A DNA stretch of 15,993 nucleotides from Clostridiales bacterium. GTDB lineage: Bacteria; Bacillota; Clostridia; Lutisporales; Lutisporaceae. Position 1 is the stretch's first letter; the number at the start of each line of letters is the position of its first letter. A program made the translations under genes and the position numbers. Under the pieces are notes generated by a model that was not told the origin of the DNA, did no database searches, and worked only from the letters and a program-made list of their open reading frames with translations. The stretch spans positions 1-15,993 of the forward strand of contig JAAYKT010000015.1 of NCBI GenBank assembly GCA_012522255.1. Reading direction: 5' to 3'. This document shows, piece after piece, positions 8,205 to 14,093 of this stretch.

Positions 8205-9503
8205 CTAAGATGCTGTGTCTCTTTTTGTTTTACTTCCCTTTTTGCTTTGCTTTTTGACTGTTTTTTTGGTACCGGGGTCTAAATAAACTATAATTGGCTC
8301 TATATGGTCTTTTATAGTTTCTTTAGTGATAATACATTTATCTATATCTTCTCTCGACGGAATATCAAACATTACATTCACCATAGCACTTTCTAATATA
8401 GCCCTAAGCCCCCTGGCTCCCGTCTTCCTGTTCATGGCAAGTAACGCAATCTCATTTAATGCATCTTCTTCAAATATTAATTCGACATTATCCATCTCAA
8501 ATAACTTTTGATACTGCTTAACCAATGCATTTTTTGGTTCGGTAAGAATTTTTACCAAGGCATCTTCATCCAATGAACCCAAAGTTACCAGTATCGGAAG
8601 CCTACCTACGAATTCAGGTATTAAACCGTATTTTAATAAATCCTCGGGTAAAAGTTTTTTTAATATTTCGCCAACATCTTCATCCTTTTTTTTCTGTATA
8701 TCAGCTATGAACCCCATGGTTTTTTTACCGATTCTATTCATTATTATTTTATCTAACCCGTCAAAAGCGCCACCGCAAATAAAAAGTATATTTGTAGTAT
8801 CAATTTGTATAAATTCTTGGTGTGGATGTTTCCTTCCACCTTGTGGAGGTACACTGGCTGTAGTCCCCTCTAATATTTTTAAAAGTGCCTGTTGCACACC
8901 TTCCCCGGAAACATCCCTCGTTATAGAAGGGTTTTCAAGCTTTCTTGCAATTTTATCAATTTCATCAATATATACAATGCCCTTTTCGGCTCTTTCTATA
9001 TCATAATCTGCATTTTGTATCAGTTTTAGCAAAATATTCTCTACGTCTTCTCCCACATAACCTGCTTCGGTTAGTGAAGTGGCATCGGCTATTGCAAAAG
9101 GAACATTAAGCATCTTGGCTAAGGTTTGTGCCAATAGTGTTTTACCTGACCCGGTAGGGCCAATAAGAACAATATTGCTTTTTTGCAACTCAACATCATC
9201 ATACTTGGACTCGGAATTAATCCTTTTATAGTGATTATAAACTGCTACAGACAAGGATTTTTTTGCTTCATCCTGACCTATAACATATTTATTAAGAAAA
9301 TCCATTATTTCCAAAGGTTTTGGTACGTCTTGAATTTCCATGTCCATATCTTCTTCAAATTCTTCATCAATTATTTCCTGGCATAATTCTATACATTCAT
9401 CACATATATATACTCCCGGACCTGCTATAAGTCTTCGTACCTGATCCTGATTTTTACCACAAAAAGAACACTTAAGTTGCTTTTTATCCTCATATTTGGC
9501 CAT
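8205..9503 (-). CDS. clpX: ATP-dependent Clp protease ATP-binding subunit ClpX
   Basis: ClpX is the AAA+ unfoldase that feeds tagged or damaged proteins to the ClpP chamber in the cytosol. The 432-residue protein begins with a zinc-binding domain whose ligands are C12, C15, C34 and C37. Walker A GPTGSGKT is at 115-122, the pore loop GYVG at 148-151, Walker B GIVYIDEIDK at 175-184 and sensor 2 GARGLRA near the C-terminus. The ClpP-docking loop, usually IGF or LGF, reads MGF (263-265) and is followed by isoleucine rather than glycine. The C-terminal 20 residues are lysine- and serine-rich. The ATG follows AGAGGTG at five bases. It lies 14 bases downstream of clpP, in the same operon. Confidence 0.98.
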   Translation of the reverse strand: MAKYEDKKQLKCSFCGKNQDQVRRLIAGPGVYICDECIELCQEIIDEEFEEDMDMEIQDVPKPLEIMDFLNKYVIGQDEAKKSLSVAVYNHYKRINSESKYDDVELQKSNIVLIGPTGSGKTLLAQTLAKMLNVPFAIADATSLTEAGYVGEDVENILLKLIQNADYDIERAEKGIVYIDEIDKIARKLENPSITRDVSGEGVQQALLKILEGTTASVPPQGGRKHPHQEFIQIDTTNILFICGGAFDGLDKIIMNRIGKKTMGFIADIQKKKDEDVGEILKKLLPEDLLKYGLIPEFVGRLPILVTLGSLDEDALVKILTEPKNALVKQYQKLFEMDNVELIFEEDALNEIALLAMNRKTGARGLRAILESAMVNVMFDIPSREDIDKCIITKETIKDHIEPIIVYLDPGTKKTVKKQSKKGSKTKRDTAS

Positions 9504-9517
9504 AATTACACCTCTCC

Positions 9518-10102
9518 CTATCTCCTCTTGTATAAGACTTCATCAATCAAGCCGTAAGCGCTGGCCTCTTCTGCTGACATAAAAAAATCTCTTTCTACAT
9601 CTTTTTCAATCTTTTCCAAGGGCTGACCTGTTTTTTCACTTAGAATCTTATTTAGCGTTTTCTTAGTTCTTATAAGCCTTTCTGCATGTATGATGACATC
9701 TGTTGCTTGACCTCTTGCACCGCCTAAAGGTTGATGTATCATTATTTCACTGTTAGGCAATGCAAACCTTTTGCCTTTAGTCCCTGAGGCTAACAAAAAA
9801 GCTCCCATGCTTGCAGCCATACCTACGCATATGGTGGATACATCAGGCTTTATATGCTGCATGGTATCATATATAGCCAACCCGGCAGATACCGAACCAC
9901 CCGGGCTGTTTATATAAATATTAATGTCTTTTTCCGGGTCTTCTGCCTCTAAAAATAATAATTGTGCAATAACCAAAGATGCCGTAATATCGTGAATTTC
10001 TTCTCCCATAAATACTATCCTATCTTTTAAAAGCCTTGAATATATATCATAGGATCTTTCGCCCCTATTTGTTTGCTCGACAACTATCGGTACTAAACTC
10101 AT
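9518..10102 (-). CDS. clpP: ATP-dependent Clp protease proteolytic subunit ClpP
   Basis: ClpP is the tetradecameric serine peptidase that partners ClpX. The 194-residue protein has the catalytic triad S98 (GMAASMGA), H123 (MIHQPLGG) and D172 (ERDFFMS), plus the NSPGGSV oxyanion segment at 65-71. The N-terminus begins MSLVPIVVEQT, where the family's short propeptide is processed before the mature N-terminal loop. Its ATG follows GGAGGG at five bases. It lies 24 bases after tig and 14 before clpX, so all three genes form one operon, an order common in Clostridia. Confidence 0.98.
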   Translation of the reverse strand: MSLVPIVVEQTNRGERSYDIYSRLLKDRIVFMGEEIHDITASLVIAQLLFLEAEDPEKDINIYINSPGGSVSAGLAIYDTMQHIKPDVSTICVGMAASMGAFLLASGTKGKRFALPNSEIMIHQPLGGARGQATDVIIHAERLIRTKKTLNKILSEKTGQPLEKIEKDVERDFFMSAEEASAYGLIDEVLYKRR

Positions 10103-10126
10103 TTTTTCCCTCCTAATAAGTATTTA

Positions 10127-11413
10127 CTATTTGGAAATACTGTTTTCTATTAAAAAATCCATTGTTTTTTGGACTGCCAAGCTTTCTTTTATATGGTCGA
10201 TGTTTTCATCTTTTAATGTTGATCTGAATTTTTCAACCTCTTGTTTATATTGACTTGCAATCCTATCGATTTCAATGTTTAAATCTTCTTCAGTTACATC
10301 AATTTCTTCTTTTTTCGTAATAGCCTCGAGAACCAACTGTGTTTTAACATTATTTAAGGCCACATCTTTGTAAGTTTTTCTGATTTCTTCCATTGTAGTA
10401 TTCATATATTTTAAATATGTTTCCAAATTAAGACCCTGATACCTTAATTGAAAATCAAAATCTCTCAGCATAGTATCTATTTGATTCTCTACCATTATTT
10501 CCGGTATTTCCACTTCAGCATTTTCAACAACTTTTTTAATAACCAAATCTTCATATTCATGCTTTGCTTTCAGATTTGCTTCCTCGGTCTTTTTGGTCTT
10601 GATATCATCTTTCAACTCATCCAATGTTTCAAACTCGCTGACATCTTTTGCAAACTCATCATCTAAAGGCAATAACTCTTTTTCCTTAATTTCTTTTACT
10701 GTTACTTTAAAAAGTGCCGGTTTCCCCGCAAGATTTTCTCCTCTGTAGTCGTCGGGAAAATTGACATAAATGTCTACTTCTTTGCCTATTTCAACCCCAA
10801 TTAGCTGTTCTTCAAAACCCGGAATGAATTGCCCCGACCCTATTATCAATTCATGATTTTCCGCTGCTCCGCCTTCGAATTCTTTTTCGTCCACAAAACC
10901 TTTAAAATCAATTATTGTTTTATCACCCGACTTTACCGGTCTATCAGTTATGTCAATTATTCTGGCATTTTTGTCCCTCATAATTTCTATCTCATTTAAA
11001 ACATCTTCATCTGTTACATTATACTCTTTTTTTTCTGCTTCTATACTCTTATACTCTCCCAAAACAACTTCCGGTTTTACGGTAACTTCCGCTTTAAAAA
11101 CCAGTCCTTTGCCACTTTCAATATCAATAATATCTATCTTTGGAGTATCCACAGGTTCCAGTTTGTGCTCGTCCACCGCTTTTTCATATGCCACGGGACA
11201 AACCTCATTAATAGCATCCTCGTAAAATACTCCTTCTCCATAATATTTTTCAATAAGTGATTTTGGTGCCTTTCCTTTTCTAAAACCCGGAATATTAAAT
11301 TTTTTAACATTTTTAATGTAAGCTTTTAAAATGCCTTTTTCCAATTCATCGGATGAAACATCTATCTCTAACGTAGCGATATTATTTTCAACCTTTTCTA
11401 ATTTTGAACTCAT
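10127..11413 (-). CDS. tig: Trigger factor, ribosome-associated chaperone and peptidyl-prolyl isomerase
   Basis: Trigger factor binds the ribosome exit tunnel and folds nascent chains. The protein has the three standard parts. The N-terminal ribosome-binding domain carries the signature GFRKGKAP (about 43-50). The FKBP-type isomerase domain lies at about 160-245 (VDIYVNFPDDYRGENLAGK). A long helical C-terminal chaperone domain follows. An in-frame ATG at 11419 abuts the AAGGAGG motif with no spacing; the ATG at 11413, six bases after it, is the proper start and gives 428 residues. It is the first gene of the tig-clpP-clpX operon and has its own extended -10 promoter. Confidence 0.97.
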   Translation of the reverse strand: MSSKLEKVENNIATLEIDVSSDELEKGILKAYIKNVKKFNIPGFRKGKAPKSLIEKYYGEGVFYEDAINEVCPVAYEKAVDEHKLEPVDTPKIDIIDIESGKGLVFKAEVTVKPEVVLGEYKSIEAEKKEYNVTDEDVLNEIEIMRDKNARIIDITDRPVKSGDKTIIDFKGFVDEKEFEGGAAENHELIIGSGQFIPGFEEQLIGVEIGKEVDIYVNFPDDYRGENLAGKPALFKVTVKEIKEKELLPLDDEFAKDVSEFETLDELKDDIKTKKTEEANLKAKHEYEDLVIKKVVENAEVEIPEIMVENQIDTMLRDFDFQLRYQGLNLETYLKYMNTTMEEIRKTYKDVALNNVKTQLVLEAITKKEEIDVTEEDLNIEIDRIASQYKQEVEKFRSTLKDENIDHIKESLAVQKTMDFLIENSISK

Positions 11414-11419
11414 CAACAT

Positions 11420-11426
11420 CCTCCTT
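11420..11426 (-). promoter_or_regulatory. Ribosome binding site deciding the tig start
   Basis: AAGGAGG lies six bases before the ATG at 11413 and touches the ATG at 11419 directly. Spacing favours the downstream ATG. Confidence 0.8.
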
Positions 11427-11474
11427 AAGTATTGTATATTACTGATTACAAGTTAATCCTGTTTTAACTATTTT

Positions 11475-11502
11475 ATTATATCACACCAGCACACCATATC
11501 AA
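11475..11502 (-). promoter_or_regulatory. Extended -10 sigma-A promoter of the tig-clpP-clpX operon
   Basis: The minus strand carries TTGATA (11497-11502), a 16-base spacer and TATAAT (11475-11480), with TG one base before the -10. It lies about 60 bases before the tig start. A short inverted repeat, AGCAC and GTGCT (11488-11507), overlaps the -35 and could be an operator, but its spacing does not fit the CIRCE element. Confidence 0.75.
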
Positions 11503-11747
11503 GTGCTACAAGAATATTACCATCTTTTCTCGAGCATAACATATTAGATTTTCATATGCAACCATATGTATGTTAGGTGCTGTTTATTCAAAGGTATCGC
11601 ACTATGACTCATCCTTATCTGATAATTGTATTATGACAGTATTAAGTTACAAGGCTAATAGCCTATAAATCCATTACGGACAAAACTAAATTATCCGATA
11701 TGCTTTTTAACCTGCATAAAAAAGTCCTTTCGGTGATGAGATTGGAC
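11503..11747 (-). other. Intergenic stretch between lipoprotein terminator and tig promoter
   Basis: No gene, tRNA or known riboswitch is recognisable in these 245 bases. Just after the terminator the minus strand has a GTCC...GGAC pair (4-bp stem, 16-base loop) followed by six T residues, around 11720-11747. It may be a weak backup terminator. Two CATATG hexamers ten bases apart lie at 11553 and 11563. Nothing else stands out. Confidence 0.4.
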
Positions 11748-11787
11748 AAAAAACAAACCTGATTTTTGCAATCAGGCTTGTTTTTTT
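11748..11787 (-). terminator. Intrinsic terminator after the YhcN-like lipoprotein gene
   Basis: The minus strand forms a 12-bp stem, AACAAGCCTGAT / ATCAGGTTTGTT with one G-U pair and a seven-base loop, flanked by A and T runs and ending in a T tract at 11748-11753. It lies 22 bases after the lipoprotein stop. On the plus strand the same stem has an A-C mismatch, so the minus strand is the natural direction, though some bidirectional activity is possible. Confidence 0.9.
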
Positions 11788-11809
11788 ATGAATTTCGTCA
11801 ATGTCTTTA

Positions 11810-12337
11810 TCATTCGATTGGACTCATGCCCCTCACTAATTCATCTATCTCATTTTTAAAATTACCTTTAGCCGTTCCATTCCTAATACTATCAGAAATA
11901 TCATTTATTTTTTGCATAAAATTTTCATCTGAACTAACGTACACTGTTGCAATCGAGCCTTCAGTTTCCTTAGCTTTTTTGGCTACCTGGTTTATTATGT
12001 TTTGGCTTTGATTCCCGCCTCTGCTCATTTCATCTGTCTTTCCATTTTCGTCAGTCTCTATACCTATATATGCACTCGTATTATATACTACAACAGCGGC
12101 ATTTTTAACACCGGGGACTTTAACAACTTGCCCTTTAATATTCTCACCAATCTTGCCTGAGTTTTCCCATCCCGGGCTATAATTATCATGGGGAGATATA
12201 CGACTACCGCCACCGGGCAAATTAAAATCCATATTTGAATCAGTAGTAGGATTAGGAATTCTTCTCAAAGCGCAGCTCGGAAAAATGAATATGACAACAA
12301 GAAAAATCAAAAAACAGAACTTCTTTTTACATCTCAT
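11810..12337 (-). CDS. YhcN/YlaJ-family sporulation lipoprotein
   Basis: This 175-residue protein resembles the YhcN/YlaJ lipoproteins found in spore-forming Firmicutes, some of which are spore-membrane proteins. A lysine-rich start and hydrophobic stretch (residues 8-20) lead to Cys22, the probable lipid-modified residue, though the lipobox FPSC lacks the usual Leu/Val at -3. A low-complexity, Gly/Pro/Ser-rich linker covers about 26-65. The C-terminal domain (about 66-172) shows the family's pattern of VPGVKNAAVVVYNTSAYIGI, then IATVYVSSDENFMQKI and DIRNG-like SIRNG, ending in ELVRGMSP. The ATG has AGGTGA five bases upstream. It lies 79 bases after the tyrosyl-tRNA synthetase homologue and is the last gene of its unit. 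A role in spore formation or germination is inferred from the family only. Confidence 0.82.
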   Translation of the reverse strand: MRCKKKFCFLIFLVVIFIFPSCALRRIPNPTTDSNMDFNLPGGGSRISPHDNYSPGWENSGKIGENIKGQVVKVPGVKNAAVVVYNTSAYIGIETDENGKTDEMSRGGNQSQNIINQVAKKAKETEGSIATVYVSSDENFMQKINDISDSIRNGTAKGNFKNEIDELVRGMSPIE

Positions 12338-12416
12338 ATAATCACCTTCATAATTAATATTTAGTTTATTTTTTGCATTGAAGGAGAATATATGAGTGTA
12401 AAACTTTACTATATTG

Positions 12417-13667
12417 CTATTTTTTTATGCTCAAAATAAGCCTGTCCGAAATAATGATATAAAACTTATCAAATTCAAAAGAGTTAATATCTGCATCACA
12501 GTCTACTATATGACTTAAGCACTTTCCGTCACAACTGAGAGCATTTACACCTCCTGTATAGATTAATTCATCTGCCTCGGCTAATGTCAATTCAGTTGAA
12601 GCTGCAATAAATTCTCCAAATTTAACATTTCCCGATATCATCGCCACCTCTTGGGTTTTAGAATTTTTAACAAGTTCTTTCATGTATTCTATATATGCAG
12701 AATCACTGCTATCTCTATCATACATTCTGGATATTATTATCTTGGCTAAAACCTCTCTGATAGCCTGCAAATTTATTTTTCCTTCATTTATATAATTTTT
12801 AATGCTAATCAAATTCCCGGGCATTACTTCCGTGAGCAACCTAAACCAATCATATATGCTATCTTTATCCACTTTCGAAACCAAACTAAAAATATCAACA
12901 GGGTTTGAGTTTATAGATATGCTATGAGCCTGTGATATGGGATATGTTGTCATAATTAATTCAGGTTCCAAACCGATAGCTTTCATCATCTGTCTACACA
13001 TATGAAAACTGTTTGATTGATTGCTTGCACCAATTTCTATATCCGGCTTAATTCTTATTGAGTCCATACCCATCATAAATGGATATAAAAGTTTTGCATA
13101 TGGGATGGCTTCATTTTTTTCAAGCTTTTCCGGAAAATCCCCTTGTCTTAATAATTCTGTAATATTTACTCTGTTCATTAAGTCAATTATTTCAGGCAAC
13201 TTAACATCATCCAACCAACTACTGTTATATAGCGTTGATACTTTCCCAAAGTCCAAGAAATTATCTAATTGCTTTCTTAATTGTTTTAAATTTTTTTCTA
13301 TGTTTTTACGGTTTAGTTCCTTAGGATCCCATGAACGAAAAGGATCCCCAATGACTGCTGTAGCATCACCCATAAGAACGGTTATGCTATGGCCCATGCG
13401 TTGAAGCTTCCCGGAAAGAACAAGAGGTGGAATATCCCCAATATGTAAATCCATTGACAATGGATCTATTCCAAACTTGATATTCAGCGGTTTATTGTTC
13501 TTTATTGATTCGTGCAGTTTTTTATAAATCTCATCCTCAGGGTAAAACTCTTCGCAGGAAATCTTTAGTATTTCAATTTGCTCTTCTACTTCCAAACAAC
13601 TTAGGTCTTTTTTAAAATCAGAACCTTCCAATTCGATGTTCTTCAAGAAGCTTATAGCATCATCCAT
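12417..13667 (-). CDS. Tyrosyl-tRNA synthetase homologue with eroded active site (probable pseudoenzyme)
   Basis: This 416-residue protein aligns by eye over its full length with the TyrZ-type tyrosyl-tRNA synthetases. The match includes the N-terminal EEQIEILK...EFYPEDEIYKKL segment, the nucleotide-binding fold, the LLYP...IKPDIEIG region and a C-terminal S4-like domain (about 348-416). Catalytic signatures are altered. HIGH is HIGD (75-78), DPTAPD is DPLSMD, and the pocket glutamine of YPLAQGYD is Met199 (YPFMMGMD). GGTDQ is GASNQ (213-217), and KMSKS reads approximately ISINS (250-254) with no lysines and a shortened loop. Normal tyrosine activation is therefore unlikely. The frame has no internal stop or frameshift and has a GGGGG ribosome binding site seven bases before the ATG, so it looks maintained. 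No T-box leader is seen in the 119 bases upstream. It may bind RNA or amino acids in a regulatory role; the true function is unknown. Confidence 0.85.
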   Translation of the reverse strand: MDDAISFLKNIELEGSDFKKDLSCLEVEEQIEILKISCEEFYPEDEIYKKLHESIKNNKPLNIKFGIDPLSMDLHIGDIPPLVLSGKLQRMGHSITVLMGDATAVIGDPFRSWDPKELNRKNIEKNLKQLRKQLDNFLDFGKVSTLYNSSWLDDVKLPEIIDLMNRVNITELLRQGDFPEKLEKNEAIPYAKLLYPFMMGMDSIRIKPDIEIGASNQSNSFHMCRQMMKAIGLEPELIMTTYPISQAHSISINSNPVDIFSLVSKVDKDSIYDWFRLLTEVMPGNLISIKNYINEGKINLQAIREVLAKIIISRMYDRDSSDSAYIEYMKELVKNSKTQEVAMISGNVKFGEFIAASTELTLAEADELIYTGGVNALSCDGKCLSHIVDCDADINSFEFDKFYIIISDRLILSIKK

Positions 13668-13703
13668 TTTTTAACCCCCATTTAAGATGTTAATAACTAT
13701 ACA

Positions 13704-13731
13704 ATTATTACACTTGTAAGAACCCACTCAA
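13704..13731 (-). promoter_or_regulatory. Possible weak promoter for the tyrosyl-tRNA synthetase homologue
   Basis: The minus strand reads TTGAGT (13726-13731), 16 bases, then AATAAT (13704-13709), about 40 bases before the start codon. In AT-rich DNA such matches arise by chance. The 119-base gap to the upstream DUF2007 gene makes an internal promoter plausible, but read-through from the kinase promoter is equally possible. Confidence 0.35.
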
Positions 13732-13786
13732 TACTTAATAACATGCACAACACACCGCCCGTGAATATAAACAATCCAATCATTCG

Positions 13787-14038
13787 TTATAAATCATTAT
13801 TAGAATCACCCATATCCATATCTGCAATAATATCTTTTGCTTCTTTCAAATCCCGAGATTTCACAAATATATCAACTCCTAAAACAGTCCCCATTATGGT
13901 TTTTATAAAGCTTTTATTGCCTCTGTATCTTTTTACTGTCTTTATATTGTATTGGGACAACAACCCTTCTACAATATCAGCTTCCACATCATTATAAACT
14001 TGTAATAGAAATACAAAATTTTCTCCATTATCATTCAT
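13787..14038 (-). CDS. DUF2007-family small protein
   Basis: This 83-residue protein matches the pattern of the DUF2007 (putative signal-transducing) family. It has a beta strand (FVFLLQVYNDVEAD), then a helix that covers EGLLSQYNIKT, a strand around VDIFVKSRDL and a final helix EAKDIIADMD. The ferredoxin-like fold binds no known ligand, and the function is uncharacterised. A TTG at 14044 is in frame but only one base after GGGAG; the ATG at 14038, seven bases after it, is the better start. It lies 55 bases after the kinase gene and is probably in its operon. Confidence 0.75.
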   Translation of the reverse strand: MNDNGENFVFLLQVYNDVEADIVEGLLSQYNIKTVKRYRGNKSFIKTIMGTVLGVDIFVKSRDLKEAKDIIADMDMGDSNNDL

Positions 14039-14045
14039 AGACAAT

Positions 14046-14050
14046 CTCCC
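14046..14050 (-). promoter_or_regulatory. Ribosome binding site deciding the DUF2007 gene start
   Basis: GGGAG lies seven bases before the ATG at 14038 and only one base before the in-frame TTG at 14044, so the ATG is preferred. Confidence 0.6.
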
Positions 14051-14093
14051 GTTTGTTTGAATTTTTTATCTATTGCTATTGTATACTTATATG

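Noticed and set aside
12393..12416. GTAAA-N2-TTTAC palindrome after the TyrRS-like stop as a terminator
   Set aside because: The stem is only five AT-rich base pairs and is not followed by a T run on the minus strand, so read-through into the lipoprotein gene is more likely.
13750..13762. Thirteen bases identical to the universal 16S rRNA segment ACACACCGCCCGT
   Set aside because: Flanking bases do not continue the rRNA match, and a 13-base match to some part of 16S rRNA within 16 kb is not surprising by chance. No rRNA gene or fragment is supported.
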